Source: DATIKM01 sp035477595 (GTDB taxonomy: Bacteria; Armatimonadota; Chthonomonadetes; Chthonomonadales; CAJBBX01). From it: 64,000 nt of DNA. Location: positions 62,001-126,000 of the forward strand of contig DATIKM010000142.1 of the NCBI GenBank assembly GCA_035477595.1. The letters are read 5' to 3'. Below the pieces are notes generated by a model, which saw only the letters and a program-made list of their open reading frames with translations, was not told where the DNA came from and ran no database searches. Of the stretch, positions 1 to 9,481 are shown piece by piece. The stretch's first letter is position 1. Each line of letters starts with the position of its first letter. The translations under genes and the position numbers were made by a program.

Positions 1-1
1 A

Positions 2-865
2 CTCCGTTGTACACCCCAGCGCTACGACCCAGGCGGGGGCGGCGTCAACGTGGCGCGCGTGCTGGCGCGCCTTGAACGCCCGACGCTCGCGGTGTTCCCG
101 GCAGGCGGCGTCACAGGTGGGCTTCTGGACCGGCTCCTGGACGCCGAAGGAGTTCCGAACCGGGCGGTGACCGTGGCGGGTGACACGCGCGTGAACCTGC
201 ACGTCGATGAGACGGAGACGGGCGCCCAGTACCGGTTCAACATGCCCGGCCACACCCTTGCGCCCGACGAGCTGGAGGCCTGCCTCGACGCCGCGATCGA
301 GGAAGCGCGAGGTTCGCGCGTCCTCGTGGCGAGCGGTAGCCTGCCGCCGGGCGTTCCCGCCGATGCCTTCGCCCGTCTGGCGCGTCGCGCGGCGGCAGAG
401 GGCATCCGCATAGCGCTCGACACCTCCGGTACGGCGCTGGAAGAGGCGCTCATGGCCGGGGTGTGGTTCGTTAAGCCGAACCGACGCGAGCTCGGAGAGT
501 GGGCCCGCCGGCCCGTTTCGAGCGTCGCCGAGGTCGTCGCCGCGGCGCGGGAGGTGCTGCGCGCAGCGGGCTGCGATGCCGTGGTCGTCACGCTGGCACA
601 GGACGGCGCCGTGTTCGTCTCGGCCGAGGGCGCGGGTCGCGTCACTATCCCGCCCATTCGCGCCGTCAGCAGGGTTGGGGCCGGGGACAGCACGGTCGCG
701 GGCATCGTCGCCAGGCTCACCGAGGGTGCGAGCATCGCCGAGGCCGTGCGCTTCGGTGTTGCCTGTGGGGCAGCCGCCGTCATGGCCGACGGCACGCAGT
801 TGTGCCGGCCGGCGGATGTCGCCGCCGTGCTGGCCGCCATTCCGCCGGTCACCGTCGCCGAGTGA
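2..865 (+). CDS. pfkB: 6-phosphofructokinase II (PfkB family), 5' end cut off
   Basis: ATP-dependent ribokinase-family sugar-phosphate kinase that phosphorylates fructose 6-phosphate in glycolysis. The reading frame is open from base 2, so the gene begins before the window; roughly the first 30 residues are missing. The glycine-rich sugar-binding motif DPGGGGVNVAR lies at bases 26-61, followed by the family features SGSLPPG, VKPN and the C-terminal catalytic/anion-hole motif GAGDS (bases about 680-694). The pattern (LRC...PGGGG, QYRF.MPG, GT.LC near the end) matches E. coli Pfk-2 better than 1-phosphofructokinase, which is known family detail rather than something tested here. It shares one base with the start of the next gene (TGATG), indicating translational coupling. 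Confidence 0.9.
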   Translation, partial: LRCTPQRYDPGGGGVNVARVLARLERPTLAVFPAGGVTGGLLDRLLDAEGVPNRAVTVAGDTRVNLHVDETETGAQYRFNMPGHTLAPDELEACLDAAIEEARGSRVLVASGSLPPGVPADAFARLARRAAAEGIRIALDTSGTALEEALMAGVWFVKPNRRELGEWARRPVSSVAEVVAAAREVLRAAGCDAVVVTLAQDGAVFVSAEGAGRVTIPPIRAVSRVGAGDSTVAGIVARLTEGASIAEAVRFGVACGAAAVMADGTQLCRPADVAAVLAAIPPVTVAE

Positions 866-2262
866 TGGTTCCGACCCGCCGGCGGGCGCTGGCCCTGCTC
901 TGGATCGCGCCCATCGTAGCGCTTGCGGCATGTGGGCGGCCACCCGACCCGCCGCCCGACCTGCCTCCCGGAGTGGCGGGCACGCCTGGTGCGCCGCGCG
1001 ACATCCTCCCGCGGTGGTCGCCCGACGGCCGCCAGATCGCCTTCCTGCGCCTCTACGCCGACCGGCGCGCGTCCCTGGCCATCGCCTCCGGCGACGCGAC
1101 GCGGCTCCTGGCCCTCCGTCCTCCCGAGCTCCTTGCTCCCGACCGGCCGGTCCGGCGCTCGCGGGCGAGCGGCCTGCCTCTGGACGGCCCGTCCTGGTCG
1201 TCCGATGGCCGGACCATCGCGCTGCAGCGCCTCGCCTGGATCGACCAGCGGCGGCGGGGGAGGCTCCCCGGCCTTGAGCTATGGGCGTTCGACGTCGCGG
1301 GCAGCGCCTACCGGCCGCTCGCAGTCCAGCCGGCGGACTGCACCAGCGAGATGATCCACTATCGAGCCGTCGAATGGTCGCCGGACGGGCGCCGGTTCGC
1401 CTTCGTTGCGGAGGGGATCGCGGGCGAGACCGCTGTCTTCGTGCGCAACCTGGTTGGGGCTGGCCCGGAGATGCCGCGGCCGCGCTTCGACTCCGGGGAG
1501 GACGCCGGCTGCCTCGCATGGTCGCCCGATGGGCGGCACCTGGCTTTTCGGCAGGGGGTGCTGCGCGCCCCTACGGCTGACCCGGTTGAGACGGTGCGGG
1601 TTGTGGAGCCGGGCGGTCTGCGGGCCACCCGCATCCTAACGCTGACCACGGTGCGTTACCGGTCCCTGTTGGGCCTGCCCGACGATGCGCGCGTGGCGCC
1701 GAAGGTGACTGGGTTGGCATGGTCCCCGGACGGACTGCGGCTCGCGGCGACGATCACGTCGGTGCCTGGGGGCATGACGGACGCTGGCGTCTGGCTCCTC
1801 GACCCAAGGGGCATCCGGGGGCCCGTACTGCTGGCGGCGCCGCGAGCGGACTCGACGTACTGCGGCCCGGTATGGCTCGGGACGCGAGGCGTCGGCGTGG
1901 TGCGGGTCACCGTCGCGGGGAGCTACGAGGCGCTGTGGCTCGACGCGGAGCATCGTGAGCCCCCGCGGGTGCTGGCGCGGCTGCCGTCGGACGACTTTGA
2001 CTGGTCGCCCGACCGCCGCCGGATCGTCAGCGCCATGCCCGACAGCGCAGAACCCGCGGCGCCAACGACGCTGCGGGTTCTGCCAATCGTGTGGCCCGGT
2101 CAGGCGACGGCTATGCCGGCCCGGGCTCAGGGTTCGGGTTCAGCCGGATCGGCGCCTTCTGCGGCTCCTCGTCGACCGGCTGGGCAAGCCCGCCCGAGGG
2201 CGGAGGCGGGGGCGGCAGCAGGACCGTCTCGCGAGCGGGATGTGCCGTCTCGCCGTCCATGA
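865..2262 (+). CDS. TolB/WD40-like beta-propeller lipoprotein
   Basis: Predicted outer-surface or periplasmic lipoprotein of 465 residues. A short signal peptide ends in the lipobox ALAAC (Cys23). At least six PD40-type blades are visible, each with a WSPDG-like motif (WSPDGRQIAF, WSSDGRTIAL, WSPDGRRFAF, WSPDGRHLAF, WSPDGLRLAA, WSPDRRRIV), as in TolB-type propellers that scaffold protein contacts. The ATG overlaps the pfkB stop by one base. Oddly, the last 50 codons (from about base 2110) run antisense through the 3' end of ftsH and encode low-complexity Ala/Arg/Pro/Gly sequence. A frameshift near base 2090, or a real long convergent overlap, could explain this. The partner is unknown. Confidence 0.8.
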   Translation: MVPTRRRALALLWIAPIVALAACGRPPDPPPDLPPGVAGTPGAPRDILPRWSPDGRQIAFLRLYADRRASLAIASGDATRLLALRPPELLAPDRPVRRSRASGLPLDGPSWSSDGRTIALQRLAWIDQRRRGRLPGLELWAFDVAGSAYRPLAVQPADCTSEMIHYRAVEWSPDGRRFAFVAEGIAGETAVFVRNLVGAGPEMPRPRFDSGEDAGCLAWSPDGRHLAFRQGVLRAPTADPVETVRVVEPGGLRATRILTLTTVRYRSLLGLPDDARVAPKVTGLAWSPDGLRLAATITSVPGGMTDAGVWLLDPRGIRGPVLLAAPRADSTYCGPVWLGTRGVGVVRVTVAGSYEALWLDAEHREPPRVLARLPSDDFDWSPDRRRIVSAMPDSAEPAAPTTLRVLPIVWPGQATAMPARAQGSGSAGSAPSAAPRRPAGQARPRAEAGAAAGPSRERDVPSRRP

Positions 2263-4093
2263 CCCGCAGGAACTCCGTGCGGTCGAGAGTCTCCCTCTGC
2301 ATCAGCAGTTCGACCACGTTGTCGAGCGTCGCGCGGCGTGGCACCAGGATCTGCTTAGCCCGCTGGTAGTTCCGGTCGATGATGGCGCGCAACTCCTCGT
2401 CGATCGCCTTGGCGACATCCTCAGAGTAGTCCCGGTCTTCCATGAGGTCGCGCCCCAGGAACGGGTTGCCGTGTCGCCGCCCGAGCCGCAGCGGACCGAG
2501 GCGCTCGCTCATGCCGTACTCGCAGACCATGGCGCGCGCCATGTGGGTGGCGTGGTCTAGATCGCTGGCTGCCCCTGTATCCATGTCGCCGTAGACCAGC
2601 TCCTCGGTCACGCGGCCGCCGAGGCTCATGGCGATCACGTCCTCCATCTCGGACTTCGTCATGTTGTAGCGGTCTTCGGTGGGCAGGCTCACGGTCACGC
2701 CGAGGGCGAGCCCGCGCGGAAGGATGCTGACCTTGTGCACAGGGTCGGCCTTCGGGAGTAGTTCGCCCACGATGGCGTGTCCGGCCTCATGGTAGGCAGT
2801 GCGCCTTCGCACTTCCTCCGTCATCACACGGCTCTTACGCTCGGGCCCCATCCGGACGCGATCGATCGACTCCTCGAACTCGCTGAGCGCGACGCGCGTC
2901 TTGTCGCGACGCGCGGCCAGGAGCGCGGCCTCATTCACCAGGTTCGCGATGTCCGCGCCAGTGAACCCGGGCGTCAGCTTCGAGAGCTGCTCGATCACGC
3001 GCTCACGCTCGGCGTCGTTCAGGTCGAACTCGAGCGGCTTTCCGCGCAGGTGGACCCTGAAGATCTCCTTGCGCCCGCGCAGGTCAGGCGCGTCGACCAC
3101 GACCCGGCGGTCGAAGCGGCCGGGCCGCAACAACGCCGGGTCGAGAACGTCCGGGCGGTTCGTAGCGGCGATCAGGATTACGCCGGAGTTCGGGTCGAAC
3201 CCGTCCATCTCGACGAGCAACTGGTTGAGGGTCTGCTCGCGCTCGTCGTGACCGCCTCCAAGCCCGGCGCCGCGTTGCCGCCCTACGGCGTCGATCTCGT
3301 CTATGAAGATGAGCGAGGGCCGGCTGGCCTTGGCCGTGTCGAACAGGTCGCGGACGCGGCTCGCGCCCACGCCGACGAACATCTCGACGAAGTCGGACCC
3401 CGAGATGTGGAAGAACGGCACGCCGGCCTCACCTGCGACCGCGCGCGCCAGCATCGTCTTCCCACAGCCGGGCGGACCGAGGAGCAGCACGCCCTTCGGG
3501 ATCTTGGCGCCCAGCGCCTGGAACTTCTTGCTGTTCTTGAGAAACTCCACGATCTCCTGGAGTTCCGTCTTCGCCTCCTGGACGCCGGCAACGTCATCGA
3601 AGGTCACCTTGGGAACGCTGTCCGTCAGGCGCTTCGCGCGGGCGCGGCCGAAGCTGAGAGCCTGGTTGCCGCCGGACTGCGCCTGTCGCACGAAGAAGAG
3701 GTAGAGCAGCAGGAGGAGGCCAATGGGCAGAGCGATTGAGATCAGCAGGCCCTGCATTCCCTCGGACAGGACGGGCTTCACGAAGCGGAATGGAACCTGC
3801 TTGGCGCGCAGAGTCTCCTCGAGCTCCTGCAGCGACCCGGACGAGGTCGGGAGCTCGACCATGAAGCGCTCGCCCCTCGCCGAAGGCGGCCGCGAGAGGT
3901 ACCAACCGATGAAACGGTGCCTGTGCCACTCGCCGCGCTTGACGTTGCCCTCGTTGATCAAGCTGTAGAAGGCCGTGTACGACACGCGATCGATCGAGTC
4001 GCCAAACAGCGACGGGGTCTGTTTCTGGAGCGCCAACACCACCAGCACGACAAGCGCGGCCGTGATGAGCAGTTTCAGTCCGCGGTTGTTCAA
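2111..4093 (-). CDS. ftsH: ATP-dependent zinc metalloprotease FtsH
   Basis: Membrane-anchored AAA+ protease that degrades misfolded and regulatory membrane and cytosolic proteins. The 660 residues show two transmembrane segments (about 7-22 and 114-134) flanking a short exported domain. Walker A GPPGCGKT is at 206-213, Walker B LIFIDEID at 261-268, the second region of homology has ATNRPD..LRPGRFDR, and the zinc site HEAGH is at 435-439. The start is TTG, chosen because a strong GGAGG lies 5 bases upstream and the hydrophobic segment follows at once. The C-terminus carries a Pro-rich tail (six consecutive prolines) that overlaps the 3' end of the convergent lipoprotein gene. It lies 161 bp downstream of tilS on the same strand. 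Confidence 0.95.
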   Translation of the reverse strand: MNNRGLKLLITAALVVLVVLALQKQTPSLFGDSIDRVSYTAFYSLINEGNVKRGEWHRHRFIGWYLSRPPSARGERFMVELPTSSGSLQELEETLRAKQVPFRFVKPVLSEGMQGLLISIALPIGLLLLLYLFFVRQAQSGGNQALSFGRARAKRLTDSVPKVTFDDVAGVQEAKTELQEIVEFLKNSKKFQALGAKIPKGVLLLGPPGCGKTMLARAVAGEAGVPFFHISGSDFVEMFVGVGASRVRDLFDTAKASRPSLIFIDEIDAVGRQRGAGLGGGHDEREQTLNQLLVEMDGFDPNSGVILIAATNRPDVLDPALLRPGRFDRRVVVDAPDLRGRKEIFRVHLRGKPLEFDLNDAERERVIEQLSKLTPGFTGADIANLVNEAALLAARRDKTRVALSEFEESIDRVRMGPERKSRVMTEEVRRRTAYHEAGHAIVGELLPKADPVHKVSILPRGLALGVTVSLPTEDRYNMTKSEMEDVIAMSLGGRVTEELVYGDMDTGAASDLDHATHMARAMVCEYGMSERLGPLRLGRRHGNPFLGRDLMEDRDYSEDVAKAIDEELRAIIDRNYQRAKQILVPRRATLDNVVELLMQRETLDRTEFLRVMDGETAHPARETVLLPPPPPPSGGLAQPVDEEPQKAPIRLNPNPEPGPA

Positions 4094-4254
4094 ACGGTCC
4101 TCCCCGGCCCGAGGGCCGTCCGATCAGCGCGGCGGTCTATCCGCGCGCCGTCGCACAGGGGCCCTCACTCACACAGTACGTTCGGCGTGCGCTCCCAGTT
4201 CGACGCGCGCGGACCGCAGGCCGGGTCCCCTATGCCCGGCGGGACCGACTGCCA

Positions 4255-5676
4255 TTATGGCACAGCCGCATCGCCCGGGGCCTCGACGCGGATCCGGGCT
4301 ATGCGCGACGTCCGGAGTGTGACGCGCGCCCGCTCGGCTGGCAGGCATCTCTGGGCCCAGACGATGCCTTCCGCGTCGCACATAATGGCGAGACGACAGC
4401 GCTCCGCGCGGGGCAGGCCGCGGTCCACCAGCATGTCCTGCAGCTTCCGAGCGCCAGGCGCGCCGAGGGGCCGATAGCGGTCGCCGGGCAGGCGGCTTCG
4501 CACGACGAGGGGGCCGCGAAGCGAGTCGGCATCGACGTCGGCCTCGTACTCGCCCGAGGCGAAGGGGCTGGCGTCGGGCGATCGCACGATGCACCGGACG
4601 GTAACGCCCGCCTCGGGCACGCGGACCTCACCAGGCACCGGGAGCGTGTGGGTGAACGGTCGCGCGCTCGCGGGCGCCCGGCATGGGCGGACAACGAGCA
4701 GGCCGCCGGCTGCCTCGAGCCGCACCCCGGCGCCAGGCAGCATCTCCGACCATGGGCTGGCGCATGGGGCCCGCGCAGCTTGAAGCGCGCGCTCGATGGC
4801 CTCGAAGCCGACGTCGCGCAGGCCTCCGCGGACCTCGACGACGGCCTGCCGTAGCGCTCGACGCGCCAGCCCTACCGGCGCCTCTGCCAGGGTCGAGGCG
4901 CGCAGGCCGACCGCGCCCGGGCCTGCGCCGCAACGCGCGACCTCCAGCAACGCGGCCGCCCCTGCCTCGAGAGCGCGCACATCCTCACAGGCAAGCGCCG
5001 ACAACCGGACCAGGGCGTCGCGGACGGCGGGGTTGTGCAGTCGCTCCAGCAGCGGCAGCGTCGCGAGGCGGGCACGGCTCCGCTGCCAGCGCGGGTCGGC
5101 GTTAGACGAGTCCGTTCGGTACGCGATCGCGTGGCGCACGCAGTAAGCCTCCGTGTCCGCGCGTCCTGCTGAGAGAAGGGGACGGATCACCGGACCGTCG
5201 CACTCCGCCATCCCGCGGAGTCCATCGATGCCCGTGCTTCGGACCACCGCGAGCAGCACGGTCTCCGCCTGGTCGTCACGGGTGTGCGCCAGCGCAACGC
5301 GACCGCATGGATCGCGGTTCGCGGCTCGAACGAGCGCGTCGCGGCGCAGGTCTCGCGCGGCCTCCTCCACGCTCTGGCGGCGCCGCGTCGCCCGGCCCGC
5401 GGCATCGACCGACACAACTCCGAAGACGGCGCCCAGGCTCGCGGCGAACCGCTCGCAGAACGCGGCGTCCGCATCGGCCTCGGCGCCCCGGAGGCCGTGG
5501 TGGACGTGCAGCGCCTCGATGGCCACACCAAGGTCGGGCGCAAGCCGCGCGAGTGCGTGCAGCAGCGCACAGGAGTCCGGGCCGCCGGAGAGCCCCACCA
5601 CGACGAGTGCGCCGGGCGCCGGCTCGCCCGTCCGCTGGCGGAACTCGAGGATGGAATCGACAAGAGGCTCGCGCAT
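4255..5676 (-). CDS. tilS: tRNA(Ile)-lysidine synthetase
   Basis: Converts C34 of the CAU-anticodon tRNA(Ile) to lysidine so that it reads AUA; an essential cytosolic N-type ATP pyrophosphatase. The 473-residue protein has the PP-loop motif SGGPDS at 30-35, the usual HTRDDQAET signature near residue 130, and the TilS C-terminal domain (PGDRYRPLGAPG...KLQD). The ATG at 5676 is preferred to longer reading because family homology starts just before the PP loop. It is divergent from the glycosyltransferase gene across 85 bp. The tilS-ftsH order is common in many bacteria. Confidence 0.93.
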   Translation of the reverse strand: MREPLVDSILEFRQRTGEPAPGALVVVGLSGGPDSCALLHALARLAPDLGVAIEALHVHHGLRGAEADADAAFCERFAASLGAVFGVVSVDAAGRATRRRQSVEEAARDLRRDALVRAANRDPCGRVALAHTRDDQAETVLLAVVRSTGIDGLRGMAECDGPVIRPLLSAGRADTEAYCVRHAIAYRTDSSNADPRWQRSRARLATLPLLERLHNPAVRDALVRLSALACEDVRALEAGAAALLEVARCGAGPGAVGLRASTLAEAPVGLARRALRQAVVEVRGGLRDVGFEAIERALQAARAPCASPWSEMLPGAGVRLEAAGGLLVVRPCRAPASARPFTHTLPVPGEVRVPEAGVTVRCIVRSPDASPFASGEYEADVDADSLRGPLVVRSRLPGDRYRPLGAPGARKLQDMLVDRGLPRAERCRLAIMCDAEGIVWAQRCLPAERARVTLRTSRIARIRVEAPGDAAVP

Positions 5677-5761
5677 GAGGGCGGGTCCTGCGGGTGCTCG
5701 GGACGTCGGGTAAAGTACCGGCACGAGCCCGGGGAAACGCCTCGGGCGGAGGATCTGCCCC

Positions 5762-6676
5762 ATGGGGAACGGCCCCGGTGGCTCGTCGTCAGGCACTCGA
5801 TCGGATCCGGCGCACCTGTCTGTCGTCATCGTTACCTGGAATACGCGCGATTACCTGCTCGCCGCGCTGCGCTCCATACGCGAGTCGGCAGTCGACTTCC
5901 GGGTCGAGACGATCGTCGTCGACAACGCATCGGGCGATGGCACGGCGGAGGCCGTCGCGTCGGAGCACCCGGAAGCACTGCTCATCGCCAACGCGGACAA
6001 CGCGGGCTACGCTCGGGGCAACAACCAGGGCATCGCCGCTGCTGCCGGCCGCATGGTGCTGCTGCTGAACCCCGACGTGGTGTTGCCGCCCACGGCGCTC
6101 GCCAGCGCTGTGGACGCCCTCGAGCGGCGCCCCGATGTGGGGGCCCTGGGAGTGCGGCTCACCAGTCCTGACGGTTCGCTCCAGCGGTCGGTGCGCGGCT
6201 TCCCGACGCCCTTCTCAGTGTTCTGCGAGGCGATTGGCCTGAGCAGGCTCTTCCCGCGCAATCGGCGCCTCGCGTCCTATCGCATGGGGTGGTTCGCCTA
6301 CGATCGCGAGTGCGAGGTCGACCAGCCCATGGGCACCTTCCTGCTGATCCGGCGCGAGGCTCTCGAGGATGTCGGCATGCTCGATGAGCGGTTCCCCATC
6401 TTCTTCAACGAGGTCGACTGGTGCTTCCGGGCGCGCTCAAAGGGCTGGCGCATCCTCTTCTCGCCCGTCGCGGACGTGCTGCACCACGGGGGAGCGGCAA
6501 CGCGGCAGATCTGGGCCGAGATGGCGTGGGAGTCACGGCGCGGCCTGCTGGCGTACTATCGGAAACACTACCGCGCCTGGTGGTTCGCGCCCATCTACTG
6601 GGTTGCGGCGGGGGCGTCGTGGGTGCAGGCATGCCGCAGCGCCAAACGGCGTGGCTTGGAGGTTGGCCGGACATGA
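5762..6676 (+). CDS. Family 2 glycosyltransferase (rhamnosyltransferase-like)
   Basis: Predicted cytosolic, membrane-associated glycosyltransferase of 304 residues for surface polysaccharide assembly. The GT-A fold is shown by the N-terminal SVVIVTWNT, the nucleotide-binding VDNASGDGT, the metal-binding LLNPDVV, and the acceptor-side motifs FFNEVDWCFRAR and HHGGAA typical of WbbL-like GT2 enzymes. The C-terminus holds an amphipathic WWFAPIYWVAAG stretch that may lie on the membrane. A GGAGG sits about 10 bases before the ATG. The stop overlaps the start of the M16 peptidase gene (ATGA), so the two are probably cotranscribed. The sugar donor and acceptor cannot be told from sequence. Confidence 0.85.
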   Translation: MGNGPGGSSSGTRSDPAHLSVVIVTWNTRDYLLAALRSIRESAVDFRVETIVVDNASGDGTAEAVASEHPEALLIANADNAGYARGNNQGIAAAAGRMVLLLNPDVVLPPTALASAVDALERRPDVGALGVRLTSPDGSLQRSVRGFPTPFSVFCEAIGLSRLFPRNRRLASYRMGWFAYDRECEVDQPMGTFLLIRREALEDVGMLDERFPIFFNEVDWCFRARSKGWRILFSPVADVLHHGGAATRQIWAEMAWESRRGLLAYYRKHYRAWWFAPIYWVAAGASWVQACRSAKRRGLEVGRT

Positions 6677-8043
6677 GCGGGCGAGGGGTGTGGATGCGAG
6701 GGTTCCTTGGGATGGCGGCCGCCATCTGCTGCGTGGTGGGGAGCGCCTGGTCGCCCGCGCTCGCCGGGCCCACGTTACAGGCCCGGCGCACGGTGCTGCC
6801 TAACGGCCTCATCGTCATCGCGCTGGAGGACCGGCTCCTGCCGACCGTGGCCTACCACACCGTCTTCAGGGCGGGCTCTCGAAACGAGCGGCCCGGCATC
6901 ACCGGCATCTCGCACCTTCTCGAGCACATGATGTTCAACGGCTCCGAGAAGTTCCCGCCGAAGGCCTTCGACCGGCTCATCGAGGCGGGCGGCGGGTACG
7001 CGAACGCGGGCACCGGCACCGACCACACGGAGTTCTTCCAGGAGTTTTCGTCGGCCGCCCTCGATACCATCCTGCAACTCGAGGCTGATCGAATGCGGGC
7101 GCTCCGGATCGATCGCGCCAACCTGGAGCAGGAGCGCGCGATCGTCAAGGAGGAGCGCCGCGCCGCCTCTGACGACTCGGTGGAGGGGGCCATGGCAGAG
7201 CTGCTCTGGGCGGGCGCCTTCCACGCGCACCCCTACCGCTGGCCGATCTTCGGCCACATGGCCGACCTCAGTGCGATCCGGCTGGAGGACGTGCGCGCCT
7301 ACTACCGCACGTTCTACGCGCCCAACAACGCCGTCGTTGTCGTGGTGGGCGATATCCGGCCCGAGCCGCTCTTCGCCAGGATGCGCGCCCTGTTCGGGGG
7401 GATACCTCGGCGCCCGGCGCCCCCGCGCGTGGTGAACGCCGAGACTCCCCAGCGCGGCGAGCGGCGGCTCGAGCTGCGCCGGCCGGCGCAACTGCCCGCC
7501 CTGCTGGTGGGCTACAAGGTCGGCTCGTTCCGGCATCGGGACGACGCGGCGCTCGATGTTCTGTCGATCATCCTGTCGCGCGGCGAGAGCTCCCGGCTGT
7601 ACCGTGCGCTCGTTGCCGAGCAGCGTGTCGCGGTGGCCGCGTGGGCTGCAAACGACTCGCGCCTGGATGCCGGGCTCTTCACCATCTCGGTGCAGGCGCA
7701 GGCGGGGCGCACCGCGGCCGAGTGCGAACAGGCGCTGGACCGCGTGCTGGCGGACGTGATCGCGAATGGTGTGACGGAGCGCGAGGTGGAGGCGGCCAGG
7801 AACGCGCTGCGCAGCAGTAAGGCGATGGCGCTGGCCACCAACATCGGGCGCGCCCGCATGCTCGCCGATGCGGAGGTGTACCGGGGCTCCTGGCGGCGCT
7901 ACGGCGACCACCTGGCGGCGCGCGAGCGCGTGACGCCCGCCGACGTGCAGCGCGTTGCGCGCGCCTACCTGAACCCCGCAAGGAGGACCGTCGTGACCCT
8001 TGTGCCCGAGACGTCGCGCTCGCCGGAAGCGCACGTGCGATGA
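6673..8043 (+). CDS. M16 family zinc peptidase, catalytic subunit
   Basis: Exported insulinase/processing-peptidase family metalloprotease of 456 residues. A signal peptide (about 1-31, ending SPALAG) is followed by the inverted zinc motif HLLEH at 81-85 and the distal Glu region (RAIVKEERR). Two M16 half-domains are visible. The start at 6673 overlaps the preceding stop by ATGA and yields a proper signal peptide; upstream in-frame codons do not. It is followed, again with an ATGA overlap, by a second M16 protein lacking the zinc motif, so the pair likely works as a heterodimer, as known for other bacterial M16B pairs. Confidence 0.92.
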   Translation: MSGRGVWMRGFLGMAAAICCVVGSAWSPALAGPTLQARRTVLPNGLIVIALEDRLLPTVAYHTVFRAGSRNERPGITGISHLLEHMMFNGSEKFPPKAFDRLIEAGGGYANAGTGTDHTEFFQEFSSAALDTILQLEADRMRALRIDRANLEQERAIVKEERRAASDDSVEGAMAELLWAGAFHAHPYRWPIFGHMADLSAIRLEDVRAYYRTFYAPNNAVVVVVGDIRPEPLFARMRALFGGIPRRPAPPRVVNAETPQRGERRLELRRPAQLPALLVGYKVGSFRHRDDAALDVLSIILSRGESSRLYRALVAEQRVAVAAWAANDSRLDAGLFTISVQAQAGRTAAECEQALDRVLADVIANGVTEREVEAARNALRSSKAMALATNIGRARMLADAEVYRGSWRRYGDHLAARERVTPADVQRVARAYLNPARRTVVTLVPETSRSPEAHVR

Positions 8044-9422
8044 CCCGACGGCTGGCGATGGCACTGGGCACCGTCCTGTGCGCGCTACCGGCGCTGCCCG
8101 CGCCCGGCGCGCAGGCCGTGCTTCTTCCCGACGTGCAGCGCTCGCGCCTGCGCAACGGCATGCCGGTGGCGCTGATGGCCTACCAGCGCGCGCCCGTGTT
8201 CGCGCTCGAGGTGGTCTTCCGGGGAGGCGCCGCAATCGACCCCGAGGGCAAGGCCGGTGTGGCCTCGTTGACCGCCGAGGTGCTCGGGCGCGGAACCGCG
8301 AAGCGGTCAGCCGCGGAGTTCGCGCAGGAGGTGGACTTCCTCGGCGCCACCATCGACGCGTCGGCCGGTGCGGACGGGCTGACCGTGCGGGCGTCGGGGC
8401 TCTCGCGGCACTTCGCCGCAGTCCTCGATCTCGTCGCGGAGATGCTTCGCGAGCCGGCGTTCGATGCCCGTGAGGTGGAACGGGCGAGGGAGTTGCGGCT
8501 CTCGGGCCTCCGCGCGATGCGCGAGGACCCGGGAGCGGTGGCCAGCCGCGTCGCCCAGGAGATCGCCTTGGCCGGGCACCCCTACGGCGCACTGGAGACC
8601 GAATCGTCGGTGGCGCGGATCACGCGCGATGACCTGGTTGCCTTCTGGCGCGGGACGCTGGCGCCCCCTAACGCACGGCTAGTGATGGTCGGCGACCTGC
8701 CGCCTGCCGACGCACTCCGCGCGCTCGACCAGAGGCTCGGGGACTGGCCCGCAACGGCTGTGGAGCCTCCTGCCCCACCGCGACTCGCCGCCCGCCCGCG
8801 CTCCGTGGCGCTCGTGGACAAGCCCGATGCCGTGCAGTCGAACGTCGTCCTGATCGGCAAGGGAGCGGCGGCCTCCGACCCGGACCGCGTCGCGGTGGAG
8901 GTCGCCACGACGATCCTAGGCAGCGGGTTCGCGTCCCGACTCACGGAGGAGGTGCGCGTGAACCGGTCTCTCACCTACTGGATCGGGTGCGCCATGCGCT
9001 ATCGCCGCGCCGGGGGCAGCTTCGTGATCGGCTCGTTCACGCGTGCGGAGAACACGAACGCGCTCATCGACGCCGTCATCGATGTGGTGCGCGGCGCCGC
9101 CACGCGCGGGTTCACAGATGCGGAGCTGCGCCGAGGGGTCGGCTTCCTGGCCGGGCAGTTTGCGATCGAGGTGCAGACCCCGGGCGCACTGGCCGGACGT
9201 CTGGCGGAGATGGAGTTACACGGCCTTCCCGCCGATCACCTCACCGGCTACCTTGCGAGGCTGCGGAGCGTAAGGCTCGCCCAGGTGAACGCGGCTGCGC
9301 GCCGGTGGTTCGGGCCAGACGCGCTCTCCATCGCGGTCACGGGACGCGCAGGGACGATCAGGCAGCAGATAGAGCGGTATGGCGACGTACAGGACCGCGA
9401 TCTCGAGGGCGTGGGGAGGTAG
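8040..9422 (+). CDS. M16 family peptidase-like protein, zinc site lost
   Basis: Exported 460-residue M16 protein that pairs with the preceding peptidase. A signal peptide covers about 1-27. Where the catalytic subunit has HLLEH, this protein reads GVASLTAEVLGRG, so the zinc ligands are missing and it should be non-catalytic; it still has the R/Y substrate-binding region typical of the second M16 half (a SLTYWIG-like motif near residue 315). Its ATG overlaps the previous stop by four bases. It is the last gene before a 498 bp convergent gap. Confidence 0.9.
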   Translation: MTRRLAMALGTVLCALPALPAPGAQAVLLPDVQRSRLRNGMPVALMAYQRAPVFALEVVFRGGAAIDPEGKAGVASLTAEVLGRGTAKRSAAEFAQEVDFLGATIDASAGADGLTVRASGLSRHFAAVLDLVAEMLREPAFDAREVERARELRLSGLRAMREDPGAVASRVAQEIALAGHPYGALETESSVARITRDDLVAFWRGTLAPPNARLVMVGDLPPADALRALDQRLGDWPATAVEPPAPPRLAARPRSVALVDKPDAVQSNVVLIGKGAAASDPDRVAVEVATTILGSGFASRLTEEVRVNRSLTYWIGCAMRYRRAGGSFVIGSFTRAENTNALIDAVIDVVRGAATRGFTDAELRRGVGFLAGQFAIEVQTPGALAGRLAEMELHGLPADHLTGYLARLRSVRLAQVNAAARRWFGPDALSIAVTGRAGTIRQQIERYGDVQDRDLEGVGR

Positions 9423-9462
9423 CGGAGCGGGTACAGAGGACGTCCGGGAGAGAAGCGGCCAG

Positions 9463-9481
9463 ACACGCAGTATCTGCGTGT
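9463..9481. terminator. Perfect 8 bp hairpin, possible terminator
   Basis: ACACGCAG, loop TAT, CTGCGTGT, located 41 bases after the M16 stop. No clear T-run follows on either strand, so it could be a weak terminator or processing site. Confidence 0.35.

Noticed and set aside
6775..8592. A 605-codon minus-strand open frame
   Set aside because: It is antisense to the two M16 genes and has no domain features.
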